A DNA stretch of 41,501 nucleotides from NCBI GenBank assembly GCA_947455205.1, contig CANGNF010000044.1:1-41501 (forward strand), given 5' to 3'. Each line of letters opens with the position of its first letter. The first letter of the stretch is position 1. Below, piece by piece: positions 7,141-15,140 of this stretch. The stretch comes from Acetobacteraceae bacterium. Lineage in GTDB: Bacteria > Pseudomonadota > Alphaproteobacteria > Acetobacterales > Acetobacteraceae. The notes beneath the pieces were generated by a model. It made no database searches. It saw nothing but the letters and a program-made list of their open reading frames with translations, and had not been told where the DNA came from. Made by a program: the position numbers and the translations under genes.

Positions 7141-7505
7141 TGACCGAGTGCACCGAGATACGCCTCAAGCGGGCCGAGCGCGCGCTTGAGGTCGCCTATG
7201 ACGACGGCGCGCGCTTCCACCTGCCGGCGGAATACCTGCGGGTGGAAAGCCCCAGCGCCGAGGTGCAGGGCCATGGCCCCGGCCAGAAGACCACCGTCGG
7301 CGGCCGGCGAGAGGTCGGCATCATGCGGGTGGAGCCGGTGGGCCACTACGCGGTGCGGCTGATCTTCGACGACCTGCACGACAGCGGGATCTTCTCCTTC
7401 GCCTACCTCCGCACCCTGGGGCAGGAGCACGCCACGCGCTGGGCCGCCTATGAGGCCGATCTGGCCGCCAAGGGGCTGAGCCGCGACCCGCCCCGGCGCG
7501 GCTGA
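7140..7505 (+). CDS. DUF971 / gamma-butyrobetaine hydroxylase-like N-terminal domain protein
   Basis: 121 residues matching the stand-alone DUF971 domain: LEVAYDDGARFHLPAEYLRVESPSAE at the start, a GIMRVEPVGHYAVRLIFDDLHDSGIFSFAYLR core and an aromatic tail with RWAAYEADL. In eukaryotic hydroxylases this fold binds zinc; bacterial single-domain members have been tied to iron-sulfur biology, but the job is uncertain. ATG 7140 overlaps the Trm112 stop, which fixes the start; an upstream in-frame TTG at 7137 is less likely. It is the last gene of the cnoX-like run. Confidence 0.9.
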   Translation: MTECTEIRLKRAERALEVAYDDGARFHLPAEYLRVESPSAEVQGHGPGQKTTVGGRREVGIMRVEPVGHYAVRLIFDDLHDSGIFSFAYLRTLGQEHATRWAAYEADLAAKGLSRDPPRRG

Positions 7506-7525
7506 GCAGGCACGGATAACCCGGC

Positions 7526-7547
7526 CCGGCCGACGCACTTCGGCCGG
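7526..7547 (+). terminator. GC hairpin after the DUF971 gene
   Basis: CCGGCCGA (7526-7533), loop CGCACT, TCGGCCGG (7540-7547): a perfect 8-bp stem 20 bp past the stop codon. No T-run follows, so it would be a weak or Rho-assisted terminator. The remainder of the 300-bp gap to 7805 is GC-rich and shows no gene I can support. Confidence 0.4.
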
Positions 7548-7805
7548 CGCTGCCGCCGGGCCGGACATCAGCGCGGTTTGACGGTCGCGGCCAGGTCTGC
7601 GACACGCCGCTGCACAGCCGCGCCTCCGCCGGCCGTAGCGCCAAGGCTGCCGGCCGCAGGAAGGCCCGGCACCAGCAGGACCTGCTTCGCTTCCGCGCCT
7701 CCGCCTCGCCGTGCCGTACGCCGCAGAGCCGACCCGGGCCCTGCCGCGTTACTCGCCTATCCTCCCCGTCCGCCCAGTTGCGCGGCAACCACAGGAACTG
7801 CCCCA

Positions 7806-7997
7806 ATGGCCCTGCCAGGCACCAAGCCAGCCCCCGTCGACCCCGAAGCCGCCGCCAAGGCCGAGGCCGAGATCGCCTACATGGCCAAGCTGCACCGCGT
7901 CTCCCCCGCCATCATCCGCGAGATCGTCCGCAGCACCGGCTCGATCGAGCGCAGCACGATCGAGCGCGAGATAGGCCGCGGCAAGGCCCGGCGCTGA
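7806..7997 (+). CDS. DUF3606 domain protein
   Basis: 63 residues, starting at ATG 7806. The core AEIAYMAKLHRVSPAIIREIVRSTGSIERSTIEREI fits the small DUF3606 family, in which a charged helix leads into a 'GVS...LREAV...G.S...VE..L' helical pair. Function is unknown. The frame stays open upstream to 7578, but that part is arginine/proline-rich shadow sequence. The gene stands alone between the cnoX-like run and the M3 peptidase. Confidence 0.75.
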   Translation: MALPGTKPAPVDPEAAAKAEAEIAYMAKLHRVSPAIIREIVRSTGSIERSTIEREIGRGKARR

Positions 7998-8074
7998 CCT
8001 TCCGGGCGCAACGGCGGCAGCCAGCGCCGGGGTGGATGGTGTAGTCTGCCGCCAACCCCATCGCCGGAAGGCCC

Positions 8075-10102
8075 ATGCCCGAAAATCCGCTGCTGCAACC
8101 CTGGACCGCCCCGTTCGGCGTGCCGCCCTTCGACCTGATCCGGCCGGAGCATTTCCCCGCCGCCTTCGACCAGGCCATGGCGGCGCACAAGGCGGAGGTC
8201 GCGGCCATCGCCACCGACCCGGCGCCGCCGGGCTTCGGCAATACCGTCGCCGCGCTGGAGCAGGCCGGCCGGTTGCTGGGCCGGGTTGCCGCCTGCTTCT
8301 TCAACCTGGTCAGCAGCCTGTCCAGCGACGCGCTGCAGGCGGTGGAGCGCGACTACGCCCCCCGCTTGGCCCGGCACCGCGCCGAGGTCACGCTGGACCC
8401 CGCGATCTTCGCCCGCATCGCCACCCTGCACGCCCAGCGCGCGGGCCTGGCCCTGGCGCCGGATGAGCAGCGCCTGCTGGACCGCCTGCATGCCGGCCTG
8501 GTGCGCGCCGGTGCCGGGCTGGACCCGGCCGCCCGCGCCCGGCTGACCGAGCTTTCCACCCGCCTGGCCACGCTGCACACCGCCTTCGGCCAGAACGTGC
8601 TGCGCGACGAGACCGACTGGCACATGCTGCTGGCCGAGGCCGAGCTGGACGGGCTGCCCGGCTTCGCCCGTGAGGCCGCGCGCCAGGCGGCGGCGGAGCG
8701 CGGGCTGGAGGGCTGGGTCATCACCCTGTCGCGCTCCTCGGTGGAGCCGTTCCTGACCTTCTCCACCCGGCGGGACCTGCGCGAGCGCGCCTGGCGCGGC
8801 TGGGTGGCGCGCGGCGCCAATGCGGGCGCCACCGACAACCGGCCGCTGATCCGCGAGATCCTTTCCCTGCGCGCCGAACGCGCCCGGCTGCTGGGCCATG
8901 CCGACTTCGCCCGCTGGCGCCTGGCCGACAACATGGCGCGCGAGCCGGAGGCGGTGGACCGGCTGCTGCGCCAGGTCTGGGCGCCCGCCACCCGCCAGCT
9001 GGAGGCCGAGCGCACCGCCCTGGCCGCGCGGGCGCGGGAGGCCGGGCACAACGACCGGCTGGAAGCCTGGGACTGGCGCCATTGGGCCGAGCAGGCCTGC
9101 CGCGCGCTGCACGACTTCGACGAAAGCGCGCTGAAGCCCTACTTCCCGCTGGAGGGCATGCTGCAGGCCGCCTTCGCCACCGCCGGCCGGCTGTTCGGCG
9201 TGACGTTCACCGAGCGGCACGACATCCCGCTGTATCACCCGGATGTCCGCGCCTTCGAGATGCTGGGCGCGGATGGCCAGCATCGCGGCCTGTTCCTGCT
9301 GGACAGTTTTGCGCGGGCCGGCAAGCGGTCCGGTGCCTGGATGAGCAGCTACCGCGTGGCGGAAAGCTTCGCCGGCGCGGTCACGCCGATCATCGTCAAC
9401 AACAACAACATCGCCAAGGCGCAGCCGGCGCTGCTCTCCTTCGACGAGGCGCGCACGCTGTTCCATGAGTTCGGCCATGCGCTGCATGGGCTGCTCAGCA
9501 CCGCGCGCTACCCGTCGCAGAGCGGCACCAACGTGCTGGCGGATTTCGTTGAATTCCCGAGCCAGGTGCTGGAACACTGGCTGACCGTGCCGGAGACGCT
9601 GCGCGAGCACGCCCGCCACCATGAAACCGGCGAGCCGCTGCCGGAGGTGCTGCTGCAGCGGCTGCTGGCCTCGCGCAATTTCGGCCAGGGCTTCGCCACG
9701 GTGGAGTTCGTCTCCTCGGCGCTGATCGACCTGGCGCTGCACACCCACCCGGACCCGGCGGGGCTGGATATCGATGCCTTCGAGCAGGAATTCCTGGCCG
9801 ACATCGGCATGCCCGAGGCGATGGTGCTGCGCCACCGCCCCACGCATTTCCAGCACCTGTTCGCCGGTGGCGGCTATGCCGCGGGGTACTACACCTACAT
9901 GTGGGCGGAAGTGCTGGACGCCGACGCCTTCGCAGCCTTCGAGGACGCGGGCGATGCCTTCGACCCCGGGCTGGCGGCGGGGCTGCGGGACATCTACCAG
10001 GCCGGCGACACCCGCGACCCGATGGAGCTGTACCGCGCCTTCCGCGGCCGCGACCCCGAGGTGACGCCGCTGCTGCGGAAGCGCGGGCTGCTGGTGGGCT
10101 GA
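8075..10102 (+). CDS. dcp: M3 family metallopeptidase (peptidyl-dipeptidase Dcp type)
   Basis: 675 residues, the usual length of Dcp/oligopeptidase A. The zinc site is intact: HEFGH at residues 464-468 (LFHEFGHALHG) with the third ligand E493 in ADFVEFPSQ. The N-terminus NPLLQPWTAPFGVPPFDLIRPEHFPAAFDQAM and the GFGNTVAALEQAG segment are typical of the Dcp branch. A late GGYAAGYYTYMWAEVLDADAF segment forms the substrate-binding wall. Without a signal peptide it should act in the cytoplasm, trimming short peptides from protein turnover. It is a single gene that converges with the Bug receptor gene on the other strand, a strong hairpin lying between them. Confidence 0.95.
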   Translation: MPENPLLQPWTAPFGVPPFDLIRPEHFPAAFDQAMAAHKAEVAAIATDPAPPGFGNTVAALEQAGRLLGRVAACFFNLVSSLSSDALQAVERDYAPRLARHRAEVTLDPAIFARIATLHAQRAGLALAPDEQRLLDRLHAGLVRAGAGLDPAARARLTELSTRLATLHTAFGQNVLRDETDWHMLLAEAELDGLPGFAREAARQAAAERGLEGWVITLSRSSVEPFLTFSTRRDLRERAWRGWVARGANAGATDNRPLIREILSLRAERARLLGHADFARWRLADNMAREPEAVDRLLRQVWAPATRQLEAERTALAARAREAGHNDRLEAWDWRHWAEQACRALHDFDESALKPYFPLEGMLQAAFATAGRLFGVTFTERHDIPLYHPDVRAFEMLGADGQHRGLFLLDSFARAGKRSGAWMSSYRVAESFAGAVTPIIVNNNNIAKAQPALLSFDEARTLFHEFGHALHGLLSTARYPSQSGTNVLADFVEFPSQVLEHWLTVPETLREHARHHETGEPLPEVLLQRLLASRNFGQGFATVEFVSSALIDLALHTHPDPAGLDIDAFEQEFLADIGMPEAMVLRHRPTHFQHLFAGGGYAAGYYTYMWAEVLDADAFAAFEDAGDAFDPGLAAGLRDIYQAGDTRDPMELYRAFRGRDPEVTPLLRKRGLLVG

Positions 10103-10138
10103 AGGCAGCGGCCGGCCCGGCCCGCGGCCCATGGCGTG

Positions 10139-10159
10139 CGGGCGGCGGCCCGCCGCCCG
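10139..10159. terminator. GC hairpin between convergent peptidase and Bug receptor genes
   Basis: CGGGCGGC (10139-10146), loop GGCCC, GCCGCCCG (10152-10159). A perfect 8-bp stem lies in the 64-bp gap between two convergent genes, so it could serve both strands. There is no clear T-run on either side. Confidence 0.45.
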
Positions 10160-10166
10160 GCCGGGG

Positions 10167-11162
10167 CTACCGCGCCGCCCGCCGCCCCAGGCCGTAGCGG
10201 GTGATCAGTTCGCCCTGGGTCCGCATGGTGCTGGCGACCAGCTCGGTCATGCCGGCCGCATCCAGGTAGCGCGGGTCCTGGTCGGCCTCCTGCAGCATGT
10301 GCAGCACGCTCGGCCGATGCACCGCCACGCGCAGCGCCTCCTGCAGCGTGTGCACCACCTCCGGGTTCATCCCGGCCGGGCCGCCGACGCCGTAGAAGCT
10401 GCGGATCAGCGTGGAGTACCCCAGCTCCGCCAGGGTCGGCACCGCGGGCAGGCTGCGGGTGCGGCGGTCGCTGCCGATGGCCAGCAGCCGGACCCGGCCG
10501 GACCGCACGAAGGGCAGCACGCTGACCATGGTATCCATGGCGAAGGTCAGCTGCCCGCCCAGCAGCGCCACCATGCAGTCCGCGCTGCCGCGGAACGGCA
10601 CCACGGTCCAGGGCAGGTTGTCGCGCGTCGCGACCTCCGAGATCAGCAGATGCGGCGTCTGCGCCAGCCCGCTGGCCGAGCCGTAGAACACCCGCTCCGG
10701 CTGGGCGCGGCCGAAGGCCATCAGGTCGTCCCAGCTCTTCAGCGGGCTCTCCGCCGGCACCGCGGCGGCGAAGGGTATCTCCACCAGGCTGGAGATGTAG
10801 GTGAAGTCCTTGAGCGGATCGTAGGGCACGTTCTCCAGCAGGGCGGAGCTGACCACGGCGGTGGACAGGCCACCCAGCGTGTAGCCATCAGGCGGCGCCG
10901 CCTTGACCGCGGTGAAGGCGACCGCGCCGCCGGCGCCGGAGCGCGTCTCCAGCACCACGTTCTGGCCCAACAGCTCGCGCAGCTCGGCGCTGATGACGCG
11001 CAGCAGGCTGTCGAAGGTGCCGCCGGCGGGGAAGCCGACGATGATCTTGATGGGTTGGCTGGGGAAGCGCTGCGGCTGCGCCTGCACGGCGGGCACGGCG
11101 AGAAGGCTGGCGGCGGCAGCCAGCACGCCACGCCGCGGCAGGCGCCCTTGGGTCGCAGTCAC
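10167..11162 (-). CDS. Bug/TctC-type periplasmic substrate-binding protein (1 of 6)
   Basis: 331 residues. An N-terminal export signal with twin arginines (LPRRGVLAAAASLLAVPAVQA) suggests Tat- or Sec-type export to the periplasm. The mature part has Bug-family marks: PIKIIVGFPAGGTFDSLLRV, VLETRSGAGGAVA and a central PFRGSADCMVALLGGQL. Such proteins bind organic acids for tripartite tricarboxylate (TctAB) transporters. I chose GTG 11162 because GGAGG lies nine bases upstream; the ATG at 11171 directly abuts that site and is less likely. It is divergent from the Rieske oxygenase gene (230-bp gap). No TctA/TctB genes are adjacent. Confidence 0.88.
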   Translation of the reverse strand: MTATQGRLPRRGVLAAAASLLAVPAVQAQPQRFPSQPIKIIVGFPAGGTFDSLLRVISAELRELLGQNVVLETRSGAGGAVAFTAVKAAPPDGYTLGGLSTAVVSSALLENVPYDPLKDFTYISSLVEIPFAAAVPAESPLKSWDDLMAFGRAQPERVFYGSASGLAQTPHLLISEVATRDNLPWTVVPFRGSADCMVALLGGQLTFAMDTMVSVLPFVRSGRVRLLAIGSDRRTRSLPAVPTLAELGYSTLIRSFYGVGGPAGMNPEVVHTLQEALRVAVHRPSVLHMLQEADQDPRYLDAAGMTELVASTMRTQGELITRYGLGRRAAR

Positions 11163-11392
11163 GTCACGCATCCTCCCGAACTCCGGCGGATTGCTTCCGC
11201 GCTGCGGCGACACTAGGCAGCCGTCCGGCGCGGCGCAATCGGCGACGGGGCAAGGGGAGAGCCGGCGATTGACAGGCGCCGCCGGCCGGACCCCAATGCC
11301 GGCGCCGGCCTGAACCAGGGCTGGCCACCAGCCGCCCGGACAGGCGGCGGAACCGGCCCGTCAACGGCCCGGCAGCAGGGGAGTGACGCCCG

Positions 11393-12661
11393 ATGATGAC
11401 GCGCGAGGAAAATGACCGGCTGTGCCGGATCGGCCCCGGCACGCCGATGGGCGCGCTGTTCCGCCGCTACTGGATGCCGATCGCGCTGGCCGAGAAGGTG
11501 GCCGAGCCGGGCGCGCTGCGGCACGAGGTGCTGCTGGGCCAGGACTTCGTCGTGTTCCGCAGCCGGCAGGGCAAGGTCGGCGTGCTGGACGAGCTGTGCA
11601 TGCATCGCGGCGCCTCGCTGGCGCTGGGCCGGGTGGAGGATTGCGGCGTCCGCTGCCTGTACCATGGCTGGAAGTTCGGCACCGATGGCGAGATCCTCGA
11701 CATCATGAACATGCCGCCGGGCAAGCGGCCGCCGAAGCTGAAGGCCAAGGCCTATCCTGTGGTGGAGGCCGGCGGCATCATCTGGACCTATCTGGGCCCG
11801 GCCGAGCAGCAGCCACCCTTCCCGCACTGGCAGTACCTGGACGTGCCGGAGACCCACCGCGTGGTGATGCGGGTGGACAGCCACTACAACTGGGTCCAGG
11901 CGACCGAGGGGGGCCTGGACAGTTCGCACGTCTCCATCCTGCACACCAACGGCGCGCGGCCGGGCTGGCTGGGGCAGAGCAGCGACCAGGTCGGCGCCTT
12001 CGACGACACCGGCCCGCAGCTGGAGCTGGAGGAGACCGAGTTCGGCTACCACTACGCCGCCTTCCGCCGCCCGGCGCGGCCGGGCGAGGCGGAGAATTGC
12101 CGCATCGTGCCCTTCGTCATGCCGTCCGGCCGGATCATCCCCGGCGGCGCGCTGCAGGGCGCCAGCAATGCCACGCTGGTGCTGGAGATACCGATCGATG
12201 ACGAGCACACCGCGACCTATTCGGTGCGCTACGGCAGCAAGCCGATCGACGCGGCCGAGCGCCACCGCGAGACCGGCTTCGACGACCCGGAGATCTACAG
12301 CTTCGCGGACAACAAGCTGAAGATGTCGCGCGGCGACTACAAGCAGAACCGCGCGATCATGGACGCCAACTTCTCCGGCCTGCGCGGCATCGCCACCGAG
12401 GACGCCGCCATCGCCACCTCGCAGGGGCCGATCTACGACCGCAGCACGGAACACCTGATCGCCTCCGACATGGCGGTGGTGCGGTTCCGCCGCCGGCTGC
12501 TGGATTCGGTGGATGCGATGGAGCGCGGCGGCGACCCGGTGGGCGTGCAGGCCGACCACCGGCTGATCCAGGCGATCGACGCGCCGCGCCCGACCGGGGC
12601 GCATTGGCGCACGCTGATCCCGAGCCACCGCGTGACCGAGGTGAAGCAGGCGGCGGAATAG
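11393..12661 (+). CDS. Rieske non-heme iron oxygenase, large subunit (phthalate dioxygenase-like)
   Basis: 422 residues. The Rieske [2Fe-2S] ligands are C69-M-H71 and C88-L-Y-H91. The mononuclear iron site is visible as D176-SS-H179 and H184, with the downstream GIATEDAAIATSQGPIYDRS segment typical of phthalate 4,5-dioxygenase and vanillate demethylase-type enzymes. It would hydroxylate or demethylate an aromatic or heteroaromatic acid, taking electrons from a separate reductase that is not encoded nearby. ATG 11393 has AGGGGAG nine bases upstream; a second ATG follows at once. It precedes a Bug receptor gene by 9 bp on the same strand and is divergent from another, suggesting joint uptake and oxidation of one substrate. 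Confidence 0.93.
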   Translation: MMTREENDRLCRIGPGTPMGALFRRYWMPIALAEKVAEPGALRHEVLLGQDFVVFRSRQGKVGVLDELCMHRGASLALGRVEDCGVRCLYHGWKFGTDGEILDIMNMPPGKRPPKLKAKAYPVVEAGGIIWTYLGPAEQQPPFPHWQYLDVPETHRVVMRVDSHYNWVQATEGGLDSSHVSILHTNGARPGWLGQSSDQVGAFDDTGPQLELEETEFGYHYAAFRRPARPGEAENCRIVPFVMPSGRIIPGGALQGASNATLVLEIPIDDEHTATYSVRYGSKPIDAAERHRETGFDDPEIYSFADNKLKMSRGDYKQNRAIMDANFSGLRGIATEDAAIATSQGPIYDRSTEHLIASDMAVVRFRRRLLDSVDAMERGGDPVGVQADHRLIQAIDAPRPTGAHWRTLIPSHRVTEVKQAAE

Positions 12662-12670
12662 CCGCCAGCC

Positions 12671-13633
12671 ATGGGCCTGGCATTGATGCGCCGGCGGGCG
12701 TTGCTGGGGTCGTTGCTGGCGACGCCGGCGCTGGCCTATCCGGACCGGCCGCTGCGCCTGGTGGTGGCCTACCCCGCCGGTGGCGGCACCGATGTGATGG
12801 CCCGCGCCATCGCTGGCCACATGCAGCGCGGCCTGGGCCAGGGCATCGTGGTGGAGAACCGTACAGGCGCCAGCGGCACCATCGGCGCCCAGGCGGTGGC
12901 GGCGGCCCCGGCCGATGGCCATACGCTGCTCTTCGTCAGCACCAGCGAGATGGCGCTGCGCCCGCTGCTGGACCGGCAACTGCCCTACAACATCGACCGC
13001 GACTTCCTGCCGGTGGCGCTGCTCGGTTCCACCCCGGTGGTGCTGGCGGTCACGGCCGGGTTACCGGCGCAGGACGTGGCGCAGCTGGTGGCGCTGGCCA
13101 AGGCACGACCGGGGGCGCTGAGCTACGCCAGTACCGGCATCGGCACGCTGATGCACCTGACCGGGGAGCTGTTCCGCCAGCGCGCCGGCATCGAGCTGCT
13201 GCACGTGCCGTATCGCGGCGGCGCGCCGGCGGTGAATGATGCGGTGGCCGGCCAGGTGCAGTTGATCTTCAACGGGCTGACGCCGGTATTGCCGATGGCG
13301 CAGGCCGGGCGGCTGCGGCTGCTGGCGGTCTCCACCGCCGCCCGCACGGCCGCGGCGCCGGCGGTGCCGACGCTTGGCGAACTCGGGTTCGGCGATTTCG
13401 ACATGGCCAATGCGGTCGGCATCGTGGCGCCGCGCGGCACGCCCCCCGAGGTGGTGCGGGCGCTGAACGCCGCCGCCAATGCCGCCGCCGCCGACCCCGG
13501 CGTGCGCGACATCTTCATCGCCAATGGCGCCGATGCGCTGGGCTCCACGCCGGAGCAGTTCCTCGACTACGCCCGGGCGCAGCGAACCCGCTTCGCCGAG
13601 GTCATCCGCGCCACCGGCATTCGGCTGGAATAG
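12671..13633 (+). CDS. Bug/TctC-type periplasmic substrate-binding protein (2 of 6)
   Basis: 320 residues. Signal MRRRALLGSLLATPALA (from an inner ATG at 12686; either start is possible), followed by the mature start YPDRPLRLVVAYPAGGGTDVMAR. VVENRTGASGTIGAQAV and VPYRGGAPAVNDAVAGQVQL are the standard Bug ligand-loop segments. The gene begins 9 bp after the Rieske oxygenase stop and is likely co-transcribed with it, so its ligand may be the oxygenase substrate (inference). It converges with the lipoprotein gene. Confidence 0.9.
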   Translation: MGLALMRRRALLGSLLATPALAYPDRPLRLVVAYPAGGGTDVMARAIAGHMQRGLGQGIVVENRTGASGTIGAQAVAAAPADGHTLLFVSTSEMALRPLLDRQLPYNIDRDFLPVALLGSTPVVLAVTAGLPAQDVAQLVALAKARPGALSYASTGIGTLMHLTGELFRQRAGIELLHVPYRGGAPAVNDAVAGQVQLIFNGLTPVLPMAQAGRLRLLAVSTAARTAAAPAVPTLGELGFGDFDMANAVGIVAPRGTPPEVVRALNAAANAAAADPGVRDIFIANGADALGSTPEQFLDYARAQRTRFAEVIRATGIRLE

Positions 13634-13669
13634 CCGGGGCGCGACCCCATCCGGGGGATCACGCTTCCG

Positions 13670-14866
13670 CTACCGCACCAGCCGCAGCGTGCCGGTGGAG
13701 GGAATTTCACCCGCCGCCTTCTGCAGGTTCAGCAGCTGCGTGGTCAGCGCCAACACGCGCAGCGTCAGGTCCTCGGCGCCGTCATCCGCCGCCACCCACC
13801 ACCGCTGGCCGCCATGGCTGACCTCCAGCCGCGGCTCGGCCGGGCGGTGCCGGTGCAGTTGGAGCAGCACGGGCCGCTGGCCGTCGCCCAGCTCCAGCCG
13901 ATAGGGCTGCCCCGCCTCCGCCAGGCGTTGCAGCGCGCCGAGATAGCCCAGCAGGTCGTGCACCGAGCGCAGGTACCAGGCCGTGCCGCCGACCGCGGCA
14001 TGCCCGGCCGGGGCCGAGGTATCGGCCACCTCGTCGGCCTTGCAGGGGTTGCCCATCGGCAGCAGGGGGGAAACCTGCGGCGCCGCCGTGTCCAGCGCAT
14101 AGGCCTGGTAGGGCCGGTGGCCGGTGGGGTCCGGCGCCTGCGGCACGCACAGCACCAGCTGGTCCACCAGCCGGTACATCCGCCAGCCCCCGCGGTCCGG
14201 CCGCATGGTCACCCCGGGCTCGCGCAGCGCCGCCAGCAGCTCCGGCTTGGCCGCCTCCACCCGGGTCAGCACCGGGCCCAGCGGCACCAGGCGGGTATAG
14301 CCGTTGAACTGCAGCCGGCCATGGCGCAGCACCGCCTCCACCGCGGCGCCGAAGGGGTCGCAGGCCGGGGTGGCCTCGGCACAGCGCCGGGTGGCGGGGT
14401 CGTTCGGCACCGCCCGGCCGCCCGGCCCTTCGTCGAACCGCGCCACCAGCAGGTGCAGCAGTAGCCGGTCCGGCATGCCCTGGTCCGACAGCAGGCGCAG
14501 CAGCGTCGGGTCCATCGGCCGCATCAGGCCGCGGGCGAATTCCTGCCGGTCCAGCGGGCCGATGTCGAAGCTGGGGCTGCTGGCCGCCAGCAGCGCCGGC
14601 TGGGTGCCGTTGTTCACCGCCGTCAGGTCGTAGCCCAGCCCGGCCGAGAGGTTGAAGGCGCCGTGGATGGCCCCCACGGTGGTGAAGTGCAGCGGCGCCC
14701 GGTCCCGCGCGCGCAGCACGTTCATCACCAGCACGGCGTTGGTCGCGTCCTCGACACTGCCGTTATAGGCGATGCCGTGCTGCCCGATGGTGCCGCTGAG
14801 CGAGCAGCCGCCCAGCGGCAGGGCCAGCCCCAGCAGCGCCAGGGCCAGCTTGGCCAGGCGCTTCAT
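13670..14866 (-). CDS. Predicted lipoprotein of unknown family
   Basis: 398 residues. The N-terminus MKRLAKLALALLGLALPLGG runs into C21, giving the lipobox LGGC, so the protein is probably a membrane-anchored lipoprotein. No enzyme motif is recognised. It has two internal Cys pairs (RRCAEATPACDPFG and a later NPCKAD), and helices such as VEDATNAVLVMNVLRARDRAPLHF resemble an exported-protein 'tag' rather than any known fold. I chose the ATG that starts the signal sequence; the frame remains open to 15223 but that part lacks a sensible start. It is divergent from the Baeyer-Villiger-type gene with a 274-bp gap. Confidence 0.75.
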   Translation of the reverse strand: MKRLAKLALALLGLALPLGGCSLSGTIGQHGIAYNGSVEDATNAVLVMNVLRARDRAPLHFTTVGAIHGAFNLSAGLGYDLTAVNNGTQPALLAASSPSFDIGPLDRQEFARGLMRPMDPTLLRLLSDQGMPDRLLLHLLVARFDEGPGGRAVPNDPATRRCAEATPACDPFGAAVEAVLRHGRLQFNGYTRLVPLGPVLTRVEAAKPELLAALREPGVTMRPDRGGWRMYRLVDQLVLCVPQAPDPTGHRPYQAYALDTAAPQVSPLLPMGNPCKADEVADTSAPAGHAAVGGTAWYLRSVHDLLGYLGALQRLAEAGQPYRLELGDGQRPVLLQLHRHRPAEPRLEVSHGGQRWWVAADDGAEDLTLRVLALTTQLLNLQKAAGEIPSTGTLRLVR

Positions 14867-15140
14867 GCGGGCGGGTGGCGGCAGGGGGTGGGGTTGGTCT
14901 TGCGCATCGGTCGCTCCGCGTCGCCGGCGGGCCTTGCGGCCGCAACGCGGGCACCCTGCGGCAGCCGGCGCCGGCAGGCAACCAAGCCGCCAGGCCAGCA
15001 TTGCCGGGCGTTCACGAAGCAGCCGCGCGGATTTTGGCGTTTCCGTCCATGGGGATTCTCGCGCTAGCCTCGGCCCCACAAGGCCAACGGGGGCTGACCC
15101 CCGGCGCCACCCGCACCCTGCCAAGAAGAATCGCCAGCCA

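Noticed and set aside
11236..11271. CAATCG ... CGATTG inverted repeat upstream of the Rieske gene
   Set aside because: Arms of six bases with a 24-bp spacer are expected by chance in this DNA.
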